Below, piece by piece: positions 25,126 through 36,753 of a stretch of DNA of 64,000 nt. The position numbers and the translations under genes were made by a program. Numbering within the stretch: position 1 is the stretch's first letter; each line of letters opens with the position of its first letter. This stretch comes from Harmothoe impar (lineage: Eukaryota > Annelida > Polychaeta > Phyllodocida > Polynoidae). Location of the stretch: NCBI GenBank assembly GCA_947462335.1, contig OX381707.1:64209773-64273772 (forward strand). Direction: 5' to 3'. The notes beneath the pieces are model-generated. The model saw nothing but the letters and a program-made list of their open reading frames with translations, was not told where the DNA came from and did no database searches.

Positions 25126-25834
25126 GGTTTATAGTGGGGCGGCATAGCTGATCCAATGTGCATTTTTTCAAGAAGCTACCAAACTTCCCACAGACATTGG
25201 CTTATATATATTGATCAATTCGCAAGAAATAGGCAACTTAGATCTGGCACAGGAAAAGTGTGGCGGCCATCTTTCAAAATGGCTGATGTTGGGTTGGCTA
25301 CTTCTCTTCCAAATGGCATAAGTATATAAATATGCAATGTCTCTGTCTATTACTACATAGTAATATAGCTAAGGTAGGACCCTTATGATCTACAGAAACT
25401 TAGTCAAGGTCAAGGTCATTTGCCAAGGTCAAAAGTCCCAAATATGGTAATTCTCAATGAAGAAGTTGGTACAAGATTGATTTCTGCGCAAAACTAACAC
25501 TGATTAATACATATGTAAATTCAATGTAATCAAAAGGCTACTAGAGCTACTATGTAATGAAGGAGGCATTGTATACATACATACATTTTGCTTAGTTATT
25601 CCAGTTTAATCAGGCCAATAGCTCAGTATAATAGTTATGCAATTGACCAGGGATAATCTGATGACAAATGATCATGTGGCTATAATCCATTATCAGCTAT
25701 GATAGCAAGGGGGCAAGGGTAGCAGGCAATGAGCAGTATTATGGTAAGGGAAGGTGATATGGGCTAGAATATTTACAGTGTAGCTGTATTCACATTGATT
25801 TCTTAGGTGCATAAAGGCATCTTAGGTACATCCA

Positions 25835-26825
25835 TTGAATTGCATAAGCACTCATGGAATTGCATAGGCACCTATAGAATTGCATAGGCACCAATGTAAT
25901 TGCATAAGCACCCATGGCACTGCCTAGGCACAAGGGACTTGAATAGGCACCAATAGACTTGCATAAGCACCTATTGAAGCACCAATGAAATTGCTTAGGT
26001 ACCCATGGAATTGCATAGGCAGCATCAGAATTGCATAGGCACCAATGTAATTTCATAAGCACCCGTGGTATTGCATAGGCACCCATAGAATTGCATCTGC
26101 ACCAATGGAATTGTATAGGCACCCATGGAATTGCACACGCACCCATGGAATTGCATAGGCACCCATGGAATTGCATAGGCACCAATGGAATTCGATAGGC
26201 ACCAATGAAATTGCATAGGCACCAATGGAAATGCATAGGCACCAATGGAATTGCATAGGCACCATTTAAATTGCATAAGCACCCATGGAATTGCATAAGC
26301 CCCCATGGAATTGCATAGGCACCAATAGAATTGCATAAGCACCAATGGAATTGCATAGGTACCAATGGAATTGCATAAGCACCTATGGAATTGCATGAGC
26401 CCCCATGGAATTGCATAAGCACCAATAAAATTGCATAAGCACCAATGGAATTGCATAGGCACCAATGGAATTGCACAGGCACCCATGGAATTGCATAGGC
26501 ACCCATGGAATTCCATAGGCACCAATGGAATTGCATAGGCACCGATGTAATTGCATAGGCACCATTGGAATTGCATAGGCACCAATGGAATTGCATTGGT
26601 ATTAACAGAATTGCATAGGCACCTTGCAGCAGTGAGAGAGGCAGTTTGGAGAGTGGCAGTTTGGAGAGTGGCAGAGCAGCAGAATGTAATTGCATGAGCA
26701 CCAATGGAATTGCATAGGCACTTTTGGAATTGCGTAGACACCAATGGAATAGTACAGGCAACAATGTTGAGTGATGGAAATGCATAGTCAGCCATGGAAT
26801 TGCCTAATCACCCATGGAATTGCAG
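25835..26825. repeat. 20-bp minisatellite (GGAATTGCATAGGCACCAAT), about 45 copies
   Basis: A tandem array of a 20-bp unit, interrupted at 26625-26685 by a GCAGTTTGGAGAGTG repeat. Because the unit is free of stop codons in most frames of the minus strand, it creates long open frames (up to 331 codons) whose products are simply the translated repeat (MQFHWCLCNSIGAYAIP-like). Since 20 is not a multiple of 3, the same peptide cycle appears in overlapping frames. I regard these as artefacts. Confidence 0.9.
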
Positions 26826-27111
26826 AGGCCTGAACATTAAACATTTGCCTTTTGGATTTGCAGACCCTCATACTTCCATTCTGGCATTTGCAAGGTACCA
26901 ACTAAAAGCAACCTTTGCCTTCCTCTGGCAGCACAGTCCAGAACATGGAGTTTCACAGGGCAGCATGGGATGGCACAGGAAAGCAAGTGGTGCTACATGG
27001 CAGCACAGCCAAATGAACACAGAAACTTGAATCAACATTGTTAAATCATCATCAATGGGGTTTCAATGTTGATTAAACGTTCAATGTTGAACAGAATTTT
27101 TTGCGCAATGG

Positions 27112-27300
27112 GTGCGTAATACAGGACGGCAAAGGGCAGCACAGGGCAGTTTAAGGCATGACAGGGCAGCAAAGGGCAGCTTAAGGCAGGACAGGGCAGT
27201 ACAGGGCACTTTAAGACAGGACAAGGCAGCACAGAGCACTTCAAGGCAGGACAGGGTGGCACATGGCAGGACAGGATGGCACAGGATACATACACCAGGT
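27112..27300. repeat. GGCAGGACAGGGCAGCACA-type minisatellite
   Basis: Short degenerate tandem array of CAGGACAGGGCAG and TTAAGGCAG units lying inside the 3-kb TIR element. The open frames on both strands are products of the repeat. Confidence 0.8.
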
Positions 27301-27624
27301 CAGTAGAGAGAGATCAGCGGAGATCAGGGGAGAGTTTTCTACCTCACAGTGGTTACGAAGGGGTTGGGCGGGGGGGGGGGCAGGGTACATAGAGCAAGGG
27401 GTAGGCTAAGTGTTGTAACAAAGATGATATACCAGAAATTGTAATTTGTTATACACAATGAACTCTTAGTTTATATAGCTAAGATACATGCAATAAGTAT
27501 TTAAATGCTATTGGCCTGATTAAATGTAAACAATAAATTAGCCTTATTATGTAACCTTATAATGGCTGCACAATAACGCCTCGTATCATAAGTTCCAATC
27601 TATATGATTATATTCTTCCCACAG

Positions 27625-27960
27625 AAAACAAACTAATATGGTAAAATTTGAAGAGCATACCTTTTCCTTAGAACTATGACCATGAAAAATGACCTTGACC
27701 TTGGATAAACCATCTAGCTCTATCAGGATCATTAGTAGGACATTGCAGCAATAGCCATGTGTCATCATAGACAAATCAGTTTGATATTAACAAAGTAATA
27801 TGGAAAATTTGAAAAACATACCTTTTCCTCAGAGCTATGACCTTGAAAAATGACCTTGACCTTGGGTAAACCATCTAGCTCTATCAGGATCATTAGTGGG
27901 ACATTGCAGCAATAGACATGTATCATCATAGACAAATCTGTTTGATATTAACAAAGGTGT
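27625..27960. repeat. Tandem duplication of a ~164-bp unit
   Basis: Two nearly identical copies (about 27630-27793 and 27794-27957) share ACCTTTTCCT, GACCTTGACCTTGG, ACCATCTAGCTCTATCAGGA and GACATTGCAGCAATAG. They lie in the right part of the 3-kb TIR element. Confidence 0.8.
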
Positions 27961-28174
27961 GACCGTTCAAACCTGCATTGGATCTTCATTAAATTTTCAG
28001 AACTACAAATTTTTAAAAAGGGGCCCATGGCCCCTCATAGGCTAGATCCTAATTGCCTATTTCTTGCAAATGACTCCTGACATACTTGCCTACCTCTGTG
28101 CAAAGGATGGATATTTCTTGAGAAAATGCACAAGATCATACTATATGGCAGCTATGCCGCTCCACTATTAGGGC

Positions 28175-30860
28175 TTTCTGCCTGATCCTCCCAGCCGGAA
28201 TGTGTTCGATCACGTCCCAGTTAATGCCCATGTCGCGCCCACCTCCCCATCCCTCCTCCTTCCGTTTCATTTAGCCCCTATTGGAACTAGACATGGGTCT
28301 ATGGAGGGGGGTCACAGGAGACGCGTTATCACCTGGCTACGGTAATGTAGGGTGGGAAGAGTGCAGTCAACTGGAAGGGTGAATTAAATGCTACAAAATG
28401 TGCGTGGTGGCTGAGAGATTGATCAGCGTGTACTCCCTTTGAAAGCTAGACCGACCCGGACTTGTGTTGGCTACCATGTCCTCCCCGAAAAAGGGGAAAC
28501 GTTGTAATTATATGTAGTCTTGTAATTTATGCGTTTGGAACAATCCTTCATTGATGTAGGCCTACATACTCTAGCTATTGACCCTTGGGAACATTATTAT
28601 ATGGTCCCTATTTGTCGAGTTCCTGAAAATGAATAGATCTACTCAGGGTTTAGTGTTTTTTTTTTTTTAATGTAATATTTATTCTGTTGTTGATGTTACT
28701 GTAAAATTCTACTCTTATTCATGTACATTCATGAAAACATCACCAGATGATATCTATTGTCAATGATATAACATAAAGTAGTTAGGAAGTGATCGCCTAA
28801 CAACAATACGGAAGATAGCGTGAGAATCTCTTAAAAACTGGACCCAGACCAATTTCAGGCACAGGATATCCAGGTAGAAATATATGGCAGTGCAATTTAT
28901 AATAATATTATTATGATCCAAACAAGGCCAAAACAAGTGTGTTTCAGGTTACATAGTCTGAAAATCTAGGTAGGGTAGGTCGTTTTATTGAAGTTTTTTT
29001 TGTTTTTACTCTGGTCTGAAAAGTAGCCAAAAAATGACTTGCAAACTTCAGCGCCCACTCGCAAACAACAGCATTGACTCATGGACTATCAAATTGACTC
29101 TCAAAGAGCCCGAAAATAACTTGAAATGTAAATATTTTTTCAATATTGGATAACAATTTCTAGGGTCGGCCCTGTTTTGTAGGGTCGGATAACCTGAAAC
29201 ACAACTTTTTTTTCTCTTTTGGCCTAATACACACAGATGGAAGAGAGCAAAAACCTACATCAAATAAGCACGGTGGAGGAGGAGGACGAGGAGGGTCTAA
29301 ATCTTTCGCCTTTGCCAAAATGTTCTCTCAATTCCCAGTTGTTGTCCTATTTGACCACTGTGTTTACAAATGAGATTGGATTTGGATGGTGCCTGGGCAA
29401 CAGCCACCATCTTCCTGACCAGAGAATCAGTTTTTCCTCCAGGAGGTTGGTTATATTACACGTTTACAATGCCAAAGCAAATGTTTGAACCGGTGTGAAG
29501 TAACTATAGGGTGCGAGGGTTCATCTAGAGGTACGATAGGTCTGAATCAAAATGTGAAATGCCAGCATTTCTTCATCGTTTTTAATTTATCATCTGAAAA
29601 TTATTCTCTTTTTTCTTCCATATCCTCCCCTTCATCTTGGATGTGTTCCCTTGTGATGTATACTTCCTGTCCTCCTTTAGTTCGTGTATGTGTTATTCCT
29701 CTTCTTTCTATACCATATTCTTCTGCCTCTTGACTTCACTATAGACTATGTCCACAAGCGCTAGCCATATCTAGTATAGCCATGGTGATATTCCTGATAT
29801 AGCATTCACACGGTGTATATATCCTATGTACCAAAGATATCATCTATATTATTGGTAGAGTGTCGCAGTACCCTGTAATTCATATCGGCCGCATGCCCCT
29901 ATGACATCAGGCATGGTGCCACCTGTCACGGAGGTATGATGAGCTCAGCTTCCAGACTATCTGTTTATATGCTCCGTCCCCATGCCAGTTCACATAGCCT
30001 TTAAGGGCGCAACACACCTTATGTTAGTAAGATTCACTTTAGAAGACTCAGTATTATTGTGGTCGATGCCCAGTAACTATGCATTAATAAAGGCTGGATG
30101 AGATTCCTAACTCAAGAGGGATATTTCATAATAATATATGATATATCAATTCTGATGACCCCTTAGGCTGAGACTTGGGGCATCTTCGTTGTTACAATCT
30201 ATGTAGCTGTCTGAAAATGTATGAACGACGAATAGAAAATAAGTGATTCAACCTCCAACAAGATCACACTGTTATAAAACCCATTCCTGGTGCAAATGTT
30301 TATCAATACATTGTACTTTCCAAATACCCCTAATTTGCACTACAACAAGCCGGCAGCATAATGCAGCAAATAGAAGAGGAGAAAGTAGGCTACATGTCAA
30401 ATCAGGTGACAGGTCGCTGACCTTGTGACACCAACTCAAGTCGAGAAATCAAGGAAAATAGATGGGCACTGTCCCCCGTCGCCACCTGACCATCCGAGAA
30501 CTCCCACATCTCTCCAACACCACTAATTGTCCATCCTGTAGCCGGAAAGGTGGGACAATGTAGCTGACCCCGGCTCCTCTCTGCAGCCACATGGTTCCCA
30601 TGGTTACATGGACGCAGAGCTATTGAATATGGAATGTCACTGTCCCCCTGCATACAGTATAATTATCACGGTGTGACTGGCAACCACAGAAGTGGCAAAT
30701 TAACCCACACCTACTCAGAATCTGCTCACAAATCTGCTACAATGGAAGGTTGTATGGAGATGGAAGATTGTATGGAGAACCTGAGCATTATGACTCAGGC
30801 AGTGGGCAGCAATCTGTCCCAAGGCGAAGGCCAAATCTTTAACTGTGTGGTTTATAGAAG
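28175..30860. other. Non-coding stretch with one MITE
   Basis: Apart from the TIR element at 28925-29226 nothing is recognised. Open frames of 60-84 codons here show no motifs. Confidence 0.4.
28925..29226. mobile_element. MITE-like TIR element, copy 2
   Basis: Ends GGCCAAAACAAG with GTGTTTCAGGTTA, and TAACCTGAAACACA with TTTTGGCC, are inverted repeats matching the element at 7897-8155. The interior contains GGTAGGGTAGGTCG and TAGGGTCGG. No coding capacity. Confidence 0.6.
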
Positions 30861-30879
30861 GGAACTCCCAATCACCTCC

Positions 30880-31562
30880 TTATAATGTGCTGAATCATAT
30901 TCACTACTCACTGTCTATGAATACATGAAATATCTAAATGTATTCATTGTCACCACTCTCTCTCTCTTGCCCTATTCATTGTCAGGGCATAGTTGTAGTT
31001 GAATATATCTCCCCCTTAAAGGGGCATTCTTACCACTCGCAGTTACCACATAGCAGACTAGAACAGTACTAGAATTGTGAGTGGGAAACGCTCGGTGAGA
31101 ATGCCACTTTAAAAGGGACTTGGTGTGATTACCAATTTACACAGGTATAGACAGGAGATACTGGCATCTATAGCCATACTACACCTTTAAGTGTATTAAA
31201 GAAGCCGCTTACAGAATCACGTGTATTATACAAGATTGTTAAATTGTTTGAAAGTCAATATCAGGGCTAGGCTGTACTAATGTCAGAGATTTATACTTCG
31301 TACTTCAATCCATGATCCAATTAGGTTTTATTAACCTTATCAAATACGGCCCATATAACTGACTGACCTTCATATAATACGTTTAGAAGTGTCATTTCTG
31401 AATCATGATGAAAGCTTTCTCTGTTGACATCATACCTTTCATAAGATTTTAAATGCCTCTTTCCCTCGCAGCAGATATCTGTTTTGGCAAAATAATACAC
31501 CCCCCCTCCAGCAGCTATATTGCATTTTGATATTTTCAGGTGTTTGTTTTGCCAGCATGAGC
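30880..31562 (+). repeat. Paralogous block E, copy 0 (partner 58600-59145)
   Basis: Both copies run through ACAGGTATAG/ACAGGAAGATATAG, GAATCAC, a CCATGATCCAATTAG landmark, CATCAT.. and TATCTGTTTTGGCAAAATAAT, and end with TTTGATATTTTCAGGT and CCAGCATG. A TTAA-ended MITE (31016-31112) is inserted in this copy. Non-coding in both. Confidence 0.65.
31016..31112. mobile_element. 97-bp MITE with TTAA ends, copy 2
   Basis: Starts TTAAAGGGGCATTCTTACC and ends GGTGAGAATGCCACTTTAA. Apart from orientation it matches 17241-17340. The second independent copy with TTAA at both borders supports piggyBac-type target choice. Confidence 0.7.
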
Positions 31563-31588
31563 CTCTGCATCTCTAAGCAAGGACATAT

Positions 31589-31782
31589 GAAGAGTTTGGA
31601 TGCAAAACAACATATGTCCATCCCTGAACTGAAGCATATATCCTTAGCACAACCATAGCGTACTGATGCGGGGTGTAAAAACGGCCCTCTAAACGCCAGT
31701 GCTTTCTGTTGTGGGACCCCCAGAACGTATTGATGTGGGGTGTAAAACAGGCCCTCAAAACGCCAGTGCTTTCTGTTGTGGG
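31589..31782. repeat. Left remnant of an element with 65-bp repeats
   Basis: Begins ATATGAAGAGTTTGGATGCA and contains ~65-bp units (GATGTGGGGTGTAAAA, CCCTCAAAACGCCAGTGC, TTTCTGTTGTGGGACCCCCA). The same units, inverted, lie at 53325-53500, where the far end reads GCATCAAAACTCTT. The 5-kb foldback element is inserted into one of the units; the remainder continues at 36754-36830. Confidence 0.6.
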
Positions 31783-32009
31783 ACCCTGTGGGGACCTTAC
31801 GCCACAAATTTGCCACTAACCCTCAAAAAGATGACCTTTTGAGGCATAAGGGCAAACCACGGGCCACTATACCACAAAAGTGGCATTAAAGCACAAATGC
31901 CCTTATGCCACAAACGCCCTTACACCACAAATGCCCTTAGGCCACAAAAGCCACTAGGCCACAAATGCCCTTAGGCCACAAACATCATAAGGCCATAGTA
32001 TTGGCAAAC

Positions 32010-34715
32010 TATATAGCATTTGAGGCATAAGGGCAAGTGGACATCTTGAAGTAGTTAAGTACTTTAACTGACTATATAGTGTTTGAGGCATAAGGGGAGG
32101 CGGATATTTTAGGCTTGTTTAGTACATAAGCTTACTATATAGGTTTTGAGGCATAAGGGCAAGATGTTAATTAAGGCCTATTTGGTATATTGGCACACTA
32201 TATAGTGATTGAGGCATAAGGGCAGGTGGATATTTTAGGGTAGTTTAGGATATTAGCTGGCTATATAGGTTTTGAGGCATAAGGGCAAGTTGTTTTTTAG
32301 GGCCTATTTGGTATATTGGCACACTATATAGTGTTTGAGGCATAAGGGCAGGCGGATATTTAAGGGTAATTTAGGATATCAGCTGGCTATATAGGTTTTG
32401 AGGCATAAGGGCAAGTTGTTAGTTAGGGCCTATTTGGTATATTGGCACACTATATAGTGTTTGAGGCATAAGGGCAAGTTGATATTTTAGGGAAGTTTGC
32501 TATGATTTCAACCTATATAGTGTTTGAGGCATAAGGGCAGGCAGATATTTTAGGCTTGTTTAGTACATTAGCTGACTATATAGGTTTTGAGGCATAAGGG
32601 CAAGTTGATATTTAAGGCCTATTTGGTATATTGGCACACTATATAGTGTTTGAGGCATAAGGGCAGGTGGATATTTTAGGGTAGTTTAGGATATTAGCTG
32701 GCTATATAGGTTTTGAGGCATAAGGGCAAGTTGTTATTTAGGGCCTATTTGGTATATTGGCACACTATATAGTGTTTGAGGCATAAGGGCAAGTTGATAT
32801 TTTAGGGCAGTTTGCTATGATTTCCACCTATATAGTGTTTGAGGCATAAGGGCAGGCGGATATTTTAGGCTTGTTTAGTACATTAGCTGACTATATAGGT
32901 TTTGAGGCATAAGGGCAAGATGTTATTTAAGGCCTATTTGGAATATTGGCACACTATATAGTGTTTGAGGCATAAGGGCAAGTTGATATTTTAGGGCAGT
33001 TTGCTATGATTTCCACCTATATAGCGTTTGAGGCATAAGGGCAGGCGGATATTTTAGGCTTGTTTAGTACATTAGCTGACTATATAGGTTTTGAGGCATA
33101 AGGGCAAGATGTTATTTAGGGCCTATTTGGTATATTGGCACACTATATAGTGTTTGAGGCATAAGGGCAGGCGGATATTTTAGGGTAATTTAGGATATCA
33201 GCTGGCTATATAGGTTTTGAGGCATAAGGGCAAGTTGTTATTTAGGGCCTATTTGGTATATTGGCACACTATATAGTGTTTGAGGCATAAGGGCAAGTTG
33301 ATATTTTAGGGAAGTTTGCTTTGATTTCAACCTATATAGTGTTTGAGGCATAAGGGCAGGCGGATATTTTACGCTTGTTTAGTACATTAGCTGACTATAT
33401 AGGTTTTGAGGCATAAGGGCAAGTTGATATTTAAGGCCTATTTGGTATATTGGCACACTATATAGTGATTAAGGCATAAGGGCAGGTGGATATTTTAGGG
33501 TAGTTTAGGATATTAGCTGGCTTTATAGGTTTTGGGGCATAAGGGCAAGTTGATAGTTAGGGCCTTTTTGGTATATTGGCACACTATATAGTGTTTGAGG
33601 CATAAGGGCAGGTGGATATTTTAGGGTAGTTTAGGATATTAGCTGGCTATATAGGTTTTGAGGCATAAGGGCAAGTTGTTATTTAGGGCCTATTTGGTAT
33701 ATTGGCACACTATATAGTGTTTGAGGCATAAGGGCAAGTTGATATTTTAGGGCAGTTTGCTATGATTTCCACCTATATAGTGTTTGAGGCATAAGGGCAG
33801 GCGGATATTTTAGGCTTGTTTAGTACATTAGCTGACTATATAGGTTTTGAGGCATAAGGGCAAGATGTTATTTAAGGCCTATTTGGAATATTGGCACACT
33901 ATATAGTGTTTGAGGCATAAGGGCAAGTTGATATTTTAGGGCAGTTTGCTATGATTTCCACCTATATAGCGTTTGAGGCATAAGGGCAGGCGGATATTTT
34001 AGGCTTGTTTAGTACATTAGCTGACTATATAGGTTTTGAGGCATAAGGGCAAGATGTTATTTAGGGCCTATTTGGTATATTGGCACACTATATAGTGTTT
34101 GAGGCATAAGGGCAGGCGGATATTTTAGGGTAATTTAGGATATCAGCTGGCTATATAGGTTTTGAGGCATAAGGGCAAGTTGTTATTTAGGGCCTATTTG
34201 GTATATTGGCACACTATATAGTGTTTGAGGCATAAGGGCAAGTTGATATTTTAGGGAAGTTTGCTTTGATTTCAACCTATATAGTGTTTGAGGCATAAGG
34301 GCAGGCGGATATTTTACGCTTGTTTAGTACATTAGCTGACTATATAGGTTTTGAGGCATAAGGGCAAGTTGATATTTAAGGCCTATTTGGTATATTGGCA
34401 CACTATATAGTGATTAAGGCATAAGGGCAGGTGGATATTTTAGGGTAGTTTAGGATATTAGCTGGCTTTATAGGTTTTGGGGCATAAGGGCAAGTTGATA
34501 GTTAGGGCCTTTTTGGTATATTGGCACACTATATAGTGTTTGAGGCATAAGGGCAAGTTGATATTTTAGGGAAGTTTGCTATGATTTCCACCTATATAGT
34601 GTTTGAGGCATAAGGGCAGGCGGATATTTTAGGCTTGTTTAGTACATTAGCTGACTATATAGGTTTTGAGGCATAAGGGCAAGATGTTATTTAAAGCCTA
34701 TTTGGTATATTGGCA
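32010..34715 (+). repeat. Left-arm tandem array of ~62-bp units with 945-bp higher-order period
   Basis: Units share GAGGCATAAGGGCA and a TATATAG-containing end. At least four monomer types alternate; their middles read GGCCTATTTGGTATATTGG, GTAGTTTAGGATATTAGC, CAGTTTGCTATGATTTCC and GCTTGTTTAGTACATTAGC. Diagnostic variants recur together about 945 bp apart (for example GAAGTTTGCTTTGATTTC at 33311 and 34256). This shows a recent duplication of a multi-monomer block. Confidence 0.85.
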
Positions 34716-34729
34716 AATTAGGTTGAAAT

Positions 34730-36530
34730 CATAGCAAATTAGGTTGAAATCATAGCAAACTTCCCTAAAATATCAACTTGCCCTCATGCCTTAAACATTA
34801 TATAGTGTGCCAATAACAACTTGCCCTTATGCCTCAAAACCTATATATCCAGCTAATATCCTAAACTACCCTAAAATATCCACCTGCTCTTATGCCTCAA
34901 ACACTATATAGAGTGCCAATATACCAAATATGCCTTAAATAACATCTCGCCCTTATGCCTCAAAACCTACATACTCAGCTAATGTATTAAACAAGCCTAA
35001 AATATCCGCCTGCCCTTATGCCTCAAACACTATATAGGTGGAAATCATAGCAAACTGCCCTAAAATATCAACTTGCCCTTATGCCTCAAACACTATATAG
35101 TGTGCCAATATACCAAATAGGCCCTAAAAAACAACTTGCCCTTATGCCTCAAAACCTATATAGCTAGCTAATATCCTAAACTACCCTAAAATATCCACCT
35201 GCCCTTATGCCTCAAACACTATATGAAGAGTTTCGTTGCAAAACGCAACAAATCCATTTTATGAGTTTTGAGATAATAGTGTATTTTTGATTTTGACAAA
35301 TTGGTGAATAGAAAGCATTTTTCTTTAATAACTAGTGATTAATGTTCCAAAGATAAAATTCCTAGAAATCGATTTTTGAAATCCTTGGATTTTTTTTCTA
35401 GGAGAAAAAGGATGATTTAGTTTCAATTTTCAGTTTTTTTGCAAAACGCAATAAATCCAAAATCAGTTTTTCTGCATATGTCCATAAAATCAGTAATGGC
35501 AATTTTTTATTTCAATATTATTTTTTCTTGGTATAGTGGGACATACATGAAACACAAACAAGTAGCTTTTAAAAATCCTTGCATCATTTTTCCTTGATTT
35601 AGAAATAGGATTTAATTTGCTCAATTTAGTTTTTTTGCAAAACGCAATAAATCCAAAAGCAGTTTTTTTGCAAAACGCAATAAATCCACAAAAATCATAA
35701 AACATGGTTTTTGTGTCCATATTTCAAATGCCTTCTAAATAAAATAGTTTTATTTTTATTTTCAAATAATGCTATTAACAATATAGACCAAGATTGTATT
35801 CAATAAAGCCTTATTAAGACCGTAAACATAAAAGAATAAACAGTCCTACATACAAAAACAATCTTTGGTGAGGTGGATTTATTGCGTTTTGCAAAAAAAC
35901 TGCTTTTGGATTTATTGCGTTTTGCAAAAAAACTGAATTTTCGACAGGCCCTATCTACTAAATAAATAAACTTTTTCAATTTTTTTTTTCACAATTTTTT
36001 TTCTATTTACCCTACACAATACCCCTGACCTGTTTTCTCCCGATTTTGTATTTTGGCGCTTATTGCGTTTTGGAACCAAACTCTTCATATAGTGTGCCAA
36101 TATACCAAATAGGCCCTAACTAACAACTTGCCCTTATGCCTCAAAACCAAGGCAGCTAATATCCTAAACTATCCTAAAATATCCACCTGCCCTTATGCCT
36201 CAAACACTATATAGTGTGGCAATACACAAATAGGCCTTAAATAACAACTTGCCCTTATGCCTCAAACCTATATAGTCAGCTAATATCCTAAACTACCCTA
36301 AAATATCCACCTGCCCTTATGCCTCAAACATTATATAGTGTGCCAATATACCAAATAGGCCTTAAATAACATCTTGCCCTTATGCCTCAAAACCTATATA
36401 GTAAGCTTATGTACTAAACAAGCCTAAAATATCCACCTGCCCTTATGCCACAAACACTATATAGTCAGTTAAAGTACTTAACTACTTCAAGATGTCCACT
36501 TGCCCTTATGCCTCAAATGCTATATAGTGT
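34730..36530 (-). repeat. Right-arm inverted array of the ~62-bp units
   Basis: Units appear as TGCCCTTATGCCTCAAA on the plus strand, in inverse order to the left arm. The array is shorter than the left arm, more diverged at the centre, and interrupted by the element at 35225-36086. Confidence 0.85.
35225..36086. mobile_element. 862-bp nested TIR element, TSD ATAT
   Basis: Starts GAAGAGTTTCGTTGCAAAAC and ends TTGCGTTTTGGAACCAAACTCTTC. ATAT is present on both sides (35221-35224 and 36087-36090), and excision restores the CACTATATAGTGTG motif of the arm array. The interior contains several TTTTGCAAAACGCAATAAAT units in both orientations. A related 257-bp element sits at 39835-40091. No protein-coding capacity. 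Confidence 0.75.
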
Positions 36531-36753
36531 GCCAATACTATGGCCTTATGATGTTTGTGGCCTAAGGGCATTTGTGGCCTAGTGGCGTTTGTGGCCTAAG
36601 GGCATTTGTGGTGTAAGGGCGTTTGTGGCATAAGGGCATTTGTGCTTTAATGCCAGTTTTGTGGTATAGTGGCCCGTGGTTTGCCCTTATGCCTCAAACG
36701 CTCATCTTTTTGAGGGTTAGTGGCAATTTTGTGGCGTAAGGTCCCCACAGACC

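Larger units (their letters stand above)
25132..28167. mobile_element. 3-kb TIR element carrying minisatellites, TSD TTA
   Basis: The left end (TAGTGGGGCGGCATAGCTG, 25132 onward) and the right end (complement TAGTGGAGCGGCATAGCTG, ending 28167) form terminal inverted repeats of about 110 bp that also share a CTTGAGAAAATGCAC-type and a GCCTATTTCTTGC segment. TTA flanks both sides (25129-25131 and 28168-28170); 3-bp TTA/TAA duplications are typical of PIF/Harbinger-type transposition. Further inside, AAGGTCAAGGTCA motifs at ~25395-25420 face inverted partners at 27685-27870. No transposase is encoded, so this is a non-autonomous derivative that has filled with tandem repeats. Confidence 0.65.
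31786..36750. mobile_element. 5-kb foldback element with tandem-repeat arms, TSD ACC
   Basis: The element starts CTGTGGGGACCTTACGCCAC and ends with its inverse. ACC is duplicated on both sides (31783-31785 and 36751-36753), and removing the element restores the GTGGGACCCCCAGAACG motif seen intact at ~31708. Each arm begins with about 220 bp rich in CCACAAATGCCCTTAGG units and continues as a tandem array of ~62-bp units beginning GAGGCATAAGGGCA. The left arm runs to ~34715 in plus orientation and the right arm runs back in inverted orientation, almost without a spacer. There is no ORF of note. Such architecture matches foldback (FB-type) non-autonomous transposons. Confidence 0.85.

Noticed and set aside
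25790..26795. Minus-strand open frames of 331 and 256 codons
   Set aside because: They are translations of a 20-bp minisatellite; the same peptide cycle appears in several frames, so there is no evidence of coding.
31439..31816. 125-codon minus-strand frame
   Set aside because: Spans block E, the 65-bp repeat and the first bases of the foldback element, so it is a chance fusion.
32010..34715. Possible CRISPR-like array of GAGGCATAAGGGCA with variable spacers
   Set aside because: The spacers fall into a few recurring types and the array is inverted in the other arm, so it is a higher-order satellite in a foldback element.
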